From positions 113,150,582 through 113,214,581 of the forward strand of contig OW804097.1 of assembly GCA_942159475.1 (NCBI GenBank): a stretch of 64,000 bases of DNA, given 5' to 3'. Position 1 is the first letter of the stretch; every line of letters starts with the position of its first letter. A program made the position numbers and the translations under genes. The notes under the pieces were generated by a model, which saw only the letters and a list, made by a program, of their open reading frames with translations, was not told where the DNA came from and ran no database searches. The DNA is from Sthenelais limicola (lineage: Eukaryota > Annelida > Polychaeta > Phyllodocida > Sigalionidae). Positions 55,701-64,000 of this stretch are shown here, piece after piece.

Positions 55701-58700
55701 ATCACATTATACCTGTGCCAGGAATAAACATCTTTCTTCTACAATCCTAATTCTTTGTTCACCTTTTATGTTACACCCCTTGTGACAGTTTCCTTAACTC
55801 TGAACTATATCCTAAATTAAATATTCCTTTGGTGGCATAGTCAGTGTTATGTGTACATTTTCTAGTGATGGAAAAGAGTAGAGTATCAATTGTATCCTAT
55901 TAGCCTGTTTCCTCTCCCACCCTGAATATGACCAAATATATAGGGCATAAAGCAACCAGCCCCCCGCCCTTCAGTTTTTAGCCCTCTAAGATCAAACTAT
56001 TATCAGTTACTTTATCTCAATATTAACCAAACACTATGCACAGTCCCTATACAAGATGGCACGAGTAGTCTACATATTTAACTAGCAGTCTAGACCAATC
56101 GCAACTGACCCGCCCTCTGAAAGGGGCGGATCGCCACTGAACTAAAAATTGAGCTGTTGCCTGAATCCCCGGTCCTTTCCCATAATACCGCATGTTGTAT
56201 ATCTCGACCTGTTATCCAACTGTAACACTACGTACGGCAGTCTAGTTAGTCTTAATACAAACCCATATTAGCTGGCTATCTTTTTCGTTGGAGGAATACA
56301 TACATGTATGACCCAGCAATGCTGTTTTGAAAACATTCATGCACTCTCTCCCTGTTCGTAAATGCGCGCCATGTTTACATAGCTTCAATAACCCCACACG
56401 CTACCCCTTACTCCCGCTGCCTCCCACCACATGCCAGCCCTCACAGGCTTGTTGATGTTGATGGGCGGGTGCTCCCCATGGTAGTGGCGTCGGCCACTAC
56501 CATGGGGAGCATGTATTACACACTAACATTAACAAGCAAGAGAGAGTGGAGGAAGCAAGGTGGGGTGGTGGGCAGTCATTAAAAGTGAGAAAAACGACAA
56601 CTAGTAGAACAAAAACAGAAAATATAATAATATCCTATATCTAGCAGGCTAAATTTCTGGATATGTAACATGGATACAATTGATCTTTCCAGGCAATAGA
56701 TTCCCACGAATTCCAGGTGTGTGGTTTAGTACAGCATCTGGTGAGAAGCAAGATGCACCAGATGCATGCCTTTCTCTGGATTCTGGTCAACACCTCACAG
56801 CACCAACTTGTAGAGATTCTTGGCTTCTCTGCTAGAATCTATGTTGATGTTTCACGGATGCTGAAGTAAGTTATGATTCATCTCTCACAAACCCATACTA
56901 AACCAAATGAAATGTCAGTCAATTAATACAAAACAGAAGTATAGTATTTCTGCAAGTAAATATTTGAATAACATTGGATTTATATTTTGCTGGCAAGTCT
57001 GGCTGTAGATTGTGCTAAACTATATGTCACTGATATCAGATTATTTATGGGGAAGGCTTGTTGCAAACGTCCCCACACATTTGCAATATAGCTTTCCAAT
57101 TAATTGTGATTCCATGGTGACGTCCGCAATGCCATGCTTATCGCCAACACATATTAAAGATGTTTAATATTTCTGCGATAGACGGCGACGCATTCCCTAT
57201 CCTGAGGTAATTGCAGAGGCTATCGCAAAGGGGCCCACACATCTGCAATACACTGCCCTCCAAGATTGAATCTTTTCATTCTTATTGAGAACACATATGA
57301 GAGGAATGTATTTTTAACTTAACTGCTTCTCTTTCAGATCATCCTGTATTAAATGTCCAGCTTGCTGTGAGGTATTCTTAACCAAGGCATACATCCTGGG
57401 TCAGTGTGGTCATTATGTCTGCCGCCCGTGTGCCAAGGGTGCTCCATTCTCTGTGGAAGACGACAAAACTGAGGGCATAAAATGTCCCGTTCCAGATTGT
57501 GGAGATGTAACAACAGCAGTACCAAACATCGATGATGACATCGGGCTAGAAAAGGATGAAGTTTTCATGGAGATCGTTGGAAATCTCATGAACGATGTGT
57601 CCAAAGAAGAAATATGTCACCTCTGTTCTTGCAAACTAGACTTATCTTTCAGGAAGCATTTCTGTACTGGGTGTAAGAAGTCCCTGTGTGGTGCTTGCAT
57701 CAATAAGCATGAAGGTAAAGACCATCAGATTATCCACAAGCATTCTGCAGATGTGTGTTGCCTCCATGGGAAGAAAACAGAAACATTCTGTTTGACATGT
57801 AATGTCTTCCGATGTGATTCAAGAGAAGAGAAGCCATGTCAGCATAAGGCTCCAACCAAAGAATACAAGATGAATACAAGCCTTCAGTACATGGAAAAAC
57901 AAATCCAAGAAATATGTACTAAAGCCGAGGAGTTTGAGAAGCTTGACGTAGTTCTGAAGAATTGTAGGGCTGGATTGGTTGATTTTGTACAGCGCCAGTG
58001 TGATCAAGTCCAAAAACATATGGAAATATGGTCACATGATAATTTATCATATATTTCGAGGATGATACACCATGTAAGTATGATTCCCTTATTACCCAAT
58101 ATAGTTGCTATTCCACATAATTATATGTATGGACCAAGGTATCTTGGGTTTGGGGTGGGCGTAATATAAGTCAAGTGCTTTAGTCCATATCTAATACATG
58201 CGTAGGTAAGAATGTATATCCTGTTTTAAAAATTATAGAAACTTTAATGCTCACACATTTCAACATTTTTCATTTTGTGAAGGAAAACATAATATGAAAC
58301 AAATATTTATGTTGATTGTACAATATTAAAGAAATCCGTTTCCAGGTGACAGTCAAACACAAGCAGTCACTTCAATGGAAGGCCTTATCGTCAGATCTCA
58401 TTGGTATTCAAGGAGATCAGCCTTGGGTGGACCTTCCCCTGGATAAGCTTGACCTTACCTTGTCTCCTGAGGTGGAGGCATTTGTGTCTAAAGTCAGAGA
58501 TCGTGAGCCTCCATCAAACATACTCTCTGGGGTTCCATATGTGCCTGCACCTGCTCCTGTCCCTGCACCTGCTCCTGTACCTGCACCAACCAAAGGTGAG
58601 GAATATGTTTTATCCTTGCGATGTCGCTATTTGATAAAATATATTTAACTTGCAAAGTAACTGTCCTCTGGACGGTCACCCTCTTCCTCTCACTCTCTCT

Positions 58701-61154
58701 CCCCTCCTCCTTTCTCCATGCCTCTCCTCCTTTTCTCCCCATGCCTCTCCCCCACTCTCTCTCCCTGTCCCTACACTACCCCTTGCCTCTCCCCTGCCCC
58801 CTGTGAAAGCTATGTACTGTGTGGCCAGCTAATAGCATTGATGTCTAGACCCTTATTAAACACCTCACCTACCAATAATTTATTTATGTTAATTTAGCAT
58901 AGGCCCTACCGGTACTGGACACTGTCACTGTAGGCGGCTGTATAGGGGGTGGGGAGGTGTTCAAGGTAAGAATAGCGGCCGCGCATGGGGGCCAACATTT
59001 CTAACGGCCTTCCAATGCATTTCCTTCTTTCCAAATAGTATTTTTAGAAGCATTTACACTATAATTAAAGAGTCAGTTGGTGTAGATGCATTCCTCCCGT
59101 CCTTCTGCATATTATGGTACTCGCCCACCCCTCTTTCCACTCGCAAATGTGAGTGCCAGTTTCCCACCCTGTATGTGTGGAGGAATCTTGTTCCATTATT
59201 TGTTTTGCATAATAATTAGTTTTAAGTTTTAACATGCCGGATTGTGCCATGAAAATGAAGAGAACTACATTACAAATTAATGAATAAATAAAATCAACGA
59301 TGGTTCTTTAGCTCAGGTATGTGTATTCATGTGAGCTATAAATAGAGATATCTATTGTAATAGACCAATGTGTGGTCGCGTGGCTTATGTAGGGGAAATG
59401 ACTACAATGTAGGAGTGTATTCCATGATTGTATGAGGGAGTACAGCCCCCTCGCGCGAAAACATGTAATACGGCTGTACAATAAAGCTGGCACAGCCGCC
59501 GGGCACACTAGACCAGCGGTAGGTGTTGAAGCTCATTACTACCGTCCTGGTGCGACGCCCGTACAGCTTGGCAGCAGACGTATTATTTTTGCGCCTTTCC
59601 CGCGTCCGACGGCAGGTGCCATGTCACTTGGGTAGCTATAACAACAAAACAAATCCTATCAGATTTACTCAAATTATGACTTATAGGATTGAATTCATTA
59701 ATATTCTGCTGTTGTTCTATGTTTAAACATGATTTTGAAGTCTAACTGTAATATACCAAAGTAACGGTTGTGAGAAAACTGGCAAAAAGATATAAAACTC
59801 TTGCTACAGTTTGGTATTTTATTTGTCATTTCTCATTATCTGGATTTTTCTAGGCGGCATGCTTTCCCTGTGATGGTGTGAAATGGTCAATCCCGTTCAC
59901 TTTTGCAATAAGTAAAACGTTCACTCCCTAGGCCCTAGTATATAGTACTATTATATATATATAGTGGTTGACGACGGTCTTGTACTATTGGATTATTTTA
60001 AAATCAAGTGGATGAGTTTAGTCTCAATGTATTCCTTTTGATTTTCGTTCATGTTACCTATGATGAATGAAATTGATTTGCAAAATTAACTAAAATATTT
60101 AAAAATATGCCAAATAAGGGAATGGTCTTCCCATTTCAATATATAGGTTCCATTCATTGCCCTTCTAGAAACACATTCATGCCCAGACTTAGTATAAATT
60201 CCAGCTTTCTCCTGATTTAATTTCCATACTTATATTGCATACAGTACACTAGATAATATTGACAAGCAAAGTTGTTTATATTGTTAAAACACAAATGTGG
60301 AAGGATTGTTGCTACTTTGTGTGCTTTTTGTTGAAAATATTAAATTTGTTGTATTTATAGCCAAGTACATGGCGGAGTGGAAGATTCCATCTATTGTATA
60401 CTGGCCAATAGTAGCATGGACAGCTGATGGTCGGCTTCTGGTTACCACATATACAGGCCTCCACCAGGTTAACAACAATGTGGCATCATCCTCATGTACA
60501 GCTTCACTCATACATGCTGCAACACAACCTTCACAGATCAGCACAGCTGAGGATGGATCCTGGGTTATGTGTCTTTATGGTACAGGTAAACTGCTGATTA
60601 ATGATGTTCACAAGGGTGGGGTCAGGGAGTGGACTCCTCCTGATGTAAAGGCTTTCACTGCAGCTATAGATAACTCGGGTATCTATGTCAGGGAACATTC
60701 TTCACCTACAGTGTACTTGTTCAACAGGGACCTGGTGAAGCAAAGGCAGTATATGATAGAGCCTAAGTGGGATAACAGGGGCAGTTTGATTCATTTAGGC
60801 CAGACTGGTGACATATTGCTTGGTATTTTTGCCAATAATGCTGTCCTTGTCATGGATCCCAAAACAGGAGAAAGCAGATCATTCCAGGACAAAGGTACCA
60901 TGGGTAAAATCAACTATCCATATGGTGTGTATACTGTGGATGGGGGTAAGTACATCCTTGTGGCTGAGTATAACAACCAGTGTGTAAGTGTGTTCACATA
61001 TCACGGTGAATACCTGCACGATATAGAGATAGAAGGTGGGGCTGGAGAACCATGCAGTGTGAGCATACTGGAGCGGCAGGGAGAGCAAACTCTCATGGCT
61101 CTCACCACAAAGATAGATAACAAGTGGTATGTGAAGCAGTATACACTATCATGA
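52689..61154 (+). CDS. CARD-RING-B-box-NHL TRIM-like protein, six coding exons
   Basis: I joined 52689-52702, 54386-54581, 56693-56865, 57338-58073, 58346-58595 and 60361-61154. All introns are GT-AG, phases agree at each junction, and the sum is 2163 nt (720 aa plus stop). The start is GAACATGGCC (good context). Residues ~24-115 are a helical death-fold region, most like a CARD. RING C134-x2-C137, C151-x-H153-x2-C156-x2-C159, C177-x4-C182. Two B-box-like zinc regions follow at 221-257 and 268-297, then a coiled coil ~305-373, a Pro/Ala/Val run near 440-455, and a beta-propeller ~457-720, with the NHL-like 'YPYGVYTVDGGKYILVAEYN'. TRIM proteins are cytosolic E3 ubiquitin ligases; the CARD suggests coupling to innate immune or death adaptors. 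The propeller would recognise protein or RNA. Function is inferred. Confidence 0.85.
53215..53272 (-). mobile_element. tRNA-like SINE head in intron 1
   Basis: The minus strand has TAGTCAAGTGGTTAGC (exact A-box consensus) and, at tRNA-like spacing, GTGAATTTGAATCAC (B-box-like arm), with a TTCCAA loop between. No acceptor stem can form, so it is a tRNA-derived SINE or pseudo-tRNA. Confidence 0.45.
53678..53740. repeat. perfect 63-bp palindrome in intron 1
   Basis: Two 31-bp arms (53678-53708 and 53710-53740) are exact reverse complements around a single T. The arms start GTATAATTAGGGGTTGGTCA. A second perfect palindrome, ATATCTTAAAGATAT, lies 4 bp upstream at 53660-53674. Confidence 0.95.
54386..54581 (+). 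CDS. TRIM-like gene, coding exon 2 (first half of the CARD)
   Basis: ATATTCCAG acceptor, CAG/GTATCA donor, phase 2 to 0. It encodes 'ALVKLLVNSIPLL', 'DEFWDLLQRKGIV', helices of a CARD-type fold. Confidence 0.85.
54590..56690. other. intron 2 of the TRIM-like gene: poly-C runs, TGACGTCA repeat, repeat D copy 2
   Basis: CCACAAATGACGTCATG (54847) and AAATGACGTCATG (54957) flank C-runs, resembling ends of a small repeat element. 55397-55463 matches 38568-38630. No other coding exon is needed here by phase. Confidence 0.55.
56470..56511. repeat. 19-bp perfect hairpin in intron 2
   Basis: TGCTCCCCATGGTAGTGGC (56470-56488), spacer GTCG, then its exact reverse complement (56493-56511). Confidence 0.95.
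56693..56865 (+). CDS. TRIM-like gene, coding exon 3 (second half of the CARD)
   Basis: CTTTCCAG acceptor, AA/GTAAGT donor, phase 0 to 2. It encodes 'QVCGLVQHLVRSKMHQMHAF' and 'QHQLVEILGF', matching CARD helices 4-6 in pattern. Confidence 0.85.
57338..58073 (+). CDS. TRIM-like gene, coding exon 4 (RING, B-boxes, coiled coil)
   Basis: CTTTCAG acceptor, CAT/GTAAGT donor, phase 2 to 0. All eight RING ligands are present. The first B-box-like region (221-257) has C-x2-C-x12-C-x2-C-x4-C-x2-C plus histidines. Confidence 0.9.
58346..58595 (+). CDS. TRIM-like gene, coding exon 5 (linker, proline-rich)
   Basis: TTTCCAG acceptor, AAAG/GTGAGG donor, phase 0 to 1. It ends in a VPAPAPVPAPA-type repeat encoded by (CCTGCACCTGCT)n, likely length-variable. 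Confidence 0.85.
58596..60360. other. intron 5 of the TRIM-like gene
   Basis: Pyrimidine-rich CTCTCTCCC sequence at 58670-58800. Short open frames in both strands without motifs. Ends with a weak tract and TTTATAG. Confidence 0.7.
60361..61154 (+). CDS. TRIM-like gene, coding exon 6 (NHL-type beta-propeller)
   Basis: TTTATAG acceptor, phase 1, open to TGA at 61152. It shows repeated blade-like patterns ('PSIVYWPIVAWTADGRLLVT', 'IYVREHSSPTVYLFNRD', 'NNAVLVMDPKTGESRSF', and one clear NHL blade). Confidence 0.9.
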
Positions 61155-62595
61155 ACTGAGCACTTTTGAGTATTGTGGTAGATATACGCAGTTTTGTTGT
61201 CTCTTGATTGATTTGTTAGTATGACTCATGATAATGTATTACATCATGTCATACATACGCATACATGGATAATGTAACATATGATGTACTGATTGTACTG
61301 TGCCGTAAATTGTGAGTGTACTGGAAAAGCAGAAGTAAATTGCCAATATTATGCCAAATGGTACACAGTGTAATGAGCTGCGCTTAAGCCTGGGTTCCAC
61401 TGCCCTGCTACTTCTCCCGCTACCGGTCCCCGTTTCTTCATTAACGTTACTTGAGTTGCATGTGAAAATAAAATGTTTGGTCACATTTCTGAGTACTTCA
61501 GTGCGTCAAAGAGAACAGAAATTATGAGAGTTTTTCAAAACTTTGAAATAACTAGGAAACTAACGTGATACTTGATCACCAGAAGGACTATCAAGTTATA
61601 TAGCTAAAAGAGACAAAATAAGGTTTGAAATGCTGTTTGCTCAGCAAGGATGATGGTTGTAGGTGCATGTTGCGGACATTGCCATTCATGCATTATCAAA
61701 GATTTTTCATCAAAGTTTTTCACAGATTCTATACAGGGGGGCCTGAGTTCTTTCAAAATGGCTTCCTGACGATGCACATGAAGCAGATTTAAGTTACCTG
61801 AGGTTTCATATTCATAATTATTTAGTTTCTGAGGAGAGATAGCTTTCAAGAAGGGTATCAATGAACTTCAAATTCATTAAAATTTTCAAAATCAATTCTT
61901 TCAGTATTATGCTTGGAATTAATACAGTTTTTCGCTGGTAGAAATTTTGTTCATAAGTTTTGAAAAGGTTACAACCGCAGATTTTACGGAGAGTTGACAC
62001 CTGTAATTGTCACTTTTTCTTATACCCACACCATATTTTCCAAATTTCCATTAATGTATATTGGCAATTTGAAGCTAGGATGTTACTAATACAGTGTCTA
62101 AACTTCTTGATGTACTTGTGCGAGTGACTTATCCAAGGACTCTCATTGTATTAGTGAATTGTATTCTAAAACATATCCAGGAGTATAACATTACATGTAA
62201 TATGCTTTGTAAACTAGTAGCATGTGCTTTGATGAAAATGAATCTATTTTGCTAGGTGTCAAGTCTGAATGAAAATGATGTAAAACATTGGTGTTTGTAC
62301 CTCCCATGCTTTTTCTATTGTACTCTTGTAGTAATATAATGTGGTGCTGGATTTATTCGTTAACATATTGCGTTTGAATTGATGGCAGCTAGCTGCTTGC
62401 TCAAATCCTATTATTGTTATCTATGAGTCAAAAACTTTGAGTATCCTATATATTTTGAATAATAAAGGCAGGACAAAATAAACCAATTTAAATGTTGCAT
62501 TATGTATATTTTCCCATTGATTTATCGTTCAATTATTTTACCCAAGCAACTAAACAATCGCCTGAATAAGCTTAAATCTTAAGTCTAAATTGATA
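61155..62595 (+). other. 3' flank/UTR of the TRIM-like gene
   Basis: AATAAA at 61467-61472 is a candidate polyadenylation signal about 310 bp after the stop; a further candidate lies at about 62461. Minus-strand frames 61604-61861 and 61818-62000 look protein-like over short stretches but I recognise no family. Confidence 0.5.
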
Positions 62596-62599
62596 AAGC

Positions 62600-62975
62600 T
62601 TGAATCATGTTGCATCCAATAGTCGTAATATGTACCATATGTGTAATAGTATAGACTTGTCCTATTTTTTTTGTAGATATTACGCATACCCAAAATACAT
62701 AACTAAGACACCTTTTCTTATATATATCCAGATATTCCTATTTCTGGAACAAATAGTTTCATGGCACCCACTATGTCTTCATTACTGAATGTTTTTCGCC
62801 TTTTACCAACCACCACAAACCGATTACAAGGAGTCTTTTTATTATTATTGACACTCCCCTATTACCTATGTTCTGTGTCATCTGCTGTTATGACAGATCT
62901 CAGCTGCTCCTTTCAACTATTACGATTAGGACTGGTTCCTTTTTCGCCTCTTTCCTAATGGTAATGGATAGACTT
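62600..62975 (+). repeat. dispersed repeat B, copy 2
   Basis: Same ordered blocks as 10052-10410 (GACACCTTTTC, ATATTCCTATT, GAACAAATAGTTTCATGGCA, CAAGGAGTCTTTTTA, CATCTGCTG). Confidence 0.7.
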
Positions 62976-63380
62976 GCACACCTTTTTAATTTAAAAAATA
63001 TCAATATTTAAAGAAATGCCATTGATCCACACACAACCGCTATTTCTATAGTAAATATTCGACATTACCTACAAAACAATTGTTAAACTAACTATTCTTT
63101 AATAGAAATGAAATGTACCATTGAATACCAACTTCAGTTTGGTCCGAATTCTGGTCTATGAGAACAGCCTAAGGGACGTAGTACTAGTCTACTAGCTAAT
63201 AGTAGCTAATAGTCAAACACCACATAGCCACGTATATATATATACAAATTTATGAGAGAGTCATTCAGGCATATTTGAGATCTTTGTGTCAGAAAGAATA
63301 TATCTCAAATTCAGGATAGTATCTCTTTTGATATTAAGATACCCATGTCATGTTGAATTAGCGTTGGAATATCTTAAGGA
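62976..63380. other. unassigned sequence
   Basis: AT-rich; short ATATATATA run at about 63234. No gene. Confidence 0.4.
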
Positions 63381-63382
63381 AA

Positions 63383-63721
63383 GTGATATTCGAAAAAGAA
63401 AATCGTTGGATATTAATTGCATCTGGGATTCCACCCTACGTTGCAGTGAACCTGGCAGATCTGGACGATGCAGTTTCTTCAATGGTATTGGCGGGTTGGG
63501 CCAAATCCACCCTAAGCGTTAGGAACTCTCAATGGAAGCGCTTCATCTCCTTTTGTAGTGATATCAACGTCATTCCAGTTCCTTGCGATGCTAAGACTGT
63601 CATAAGGTTCGTAGTGCACTTGTCAGAAAATTGCACCTACACCACAATCAACAATTATCTCTCTGCCATAACTATTCTACACAAGTATTTTGGCCCCCTG
63701 GACGTAGGTTGTGGGGAATGA
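63383..63721 (+). pseudogene. N-terminal (core-binding) domain of a tyrosine recombinase, truncated
   Basis: The 112-aa frame contains 'WAKSTLSVRNSQWKRFISFC', 'VPCDAKTVIRFVVHLSE' and 'YTTINNYLSAITILHKYFG', the SAM-like core-binding domain pattern of tyrosine recombinases found in DIRS/Ngaro retrotransposons and Cryptons. A stop (TGA at 63719) ends it, and the catalytic R...HxxR...Y half is not visible in the remaining 280 bp. Probably a mobile-element fragment; the start codon is uncertain. Confidence 0.6.
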
Positions 63722-64000
63722 CGTAGTATCTCACAGGAGCTTTCCCAGGCAATAAATAGAGTGTAGAGATCGCAATTTCAAAAAGGCTTCAAAATCACAT
63801 TTACCTCCACAAACCACATATAATATCCTTCAGAGAGGGTGGACAAACTTACTTACAGATAAGTAAAACGGTTTGTAGAACAATTCCGAGAACATGTGAG
63901 ACAGAGAAACCCTCTTTTCTACCTCTTTGCATAGAAATCGCTCTTCCCATATGTTATATGGATAAAAACTATAAATGACGTTGTGAATGATGATAAGATC
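63722..64000. other. unassigned end of window
   Basis: No continuation of the recombinase frame is recognisable. Confidence 0.45.

Noticed and set aside
57050..57260. TIR element in intron 3 (CCCCACACATTTGCAATA / CCCACACATCTGCAATAC)
   Set aside because: The two similar segments are in direct, not inverted, orientation; termini could not be defined.
57453..58169. Stand-alone 238-aa gene with GTG start
   Set aside because: It is exon 4 of the TRIM-like gene read past its donor; the RING cysteines start upstream of this point and the frame runs into the intron.
60297..60360. In-frame extension before exon 6
   Set aside because: It precedes the TTTATAG acceptor and is intronic; phase 1 joining at 60361 preserves the frame from exon 5.

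Overview
The window is eukaryotic, AT-rich and intron-containing, and looks like a marine invertebrate genome (lophotrochozoan, ambulacrarian or cephalochordate; I cannot decide between these from sequence alone). The reasons are a TRIM-type gene with canonical GT-AG introns, an intronless rhodopsin-type GPCR, and a very dense load of LINEs, a Ty3/gypsy element, tyrosine-recombinase-type fragments, MITEs and minisatellites. No bacterial operons, CRISPR arrays or intact rRNA/tRNA genes are visible.

Layout. 1-5.5 kb: mostly unassigned DNA with two copies of a ~235-bp MITE (4-bp ANAT target duplications) and a 337-bp TTA-flanked MITE. 5.6-7.4 kb: a minus-strand 603-aa GPCR whose cytoplasmic tail is a ~33-unit, 9-residue (27-bp) repeat. 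7.4-16 kb: repeats, including a SINE-like piece, a 357/192-bp satellite array, one LINE nested inside another copy of the same family, a 15-bp minisatellite and a ~160-bp-unit dispersed array. 16.6-25.0 kb: a terminal-inverted-repeat element that holds a decayed minus-strand Ty3/gypsy element, whose RT frame is split by a TTAA-flanked insertion that itself contains a 360-bp MITE. 25.3-32.2 kb: a complete L1/Tx1-like LINE with two intact ORFs and a perfect 16-bp target-site duplication. 32-52 kb: intergenic DNA packed with TIR elements, including a 2.75-kb element carrying a G-rich minisatellite, plus a frameshifted gag-like gene. 52.7-61.2 kb: a six-exon plus-strand gene that I assembled for a CARD-RING-B-box-B-box-coiled-coil-NHL protein of 720 aa. 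The last kilobase holds the N-terminal half of a tyrosine recombinase.

The most notable items are: (1) the intact LINE, whose ORF1 protein ends in a NADAR (YbiA/DUF1768) ADP-ribose-chemistry domain placed after an otherwise normal coiled-coil/RRM/CTD ORF1p; (2) the CARD-TRIM-NHL gene, an architecture expected of innate immune signalling; (3) the GPCR with the expanding repeat tail; (4) the 2.75-kb TIR element with about ten copies of a GGTAAASCGAACCA-type motif around a G-rich minisatellite. The two recognisable host genes act independently of each other (surface receptor; probable ubiquitin-ligase immune sensor), and nearly everything else is mobile-element history. All family assignments were made by reading motifs; no database search was run.
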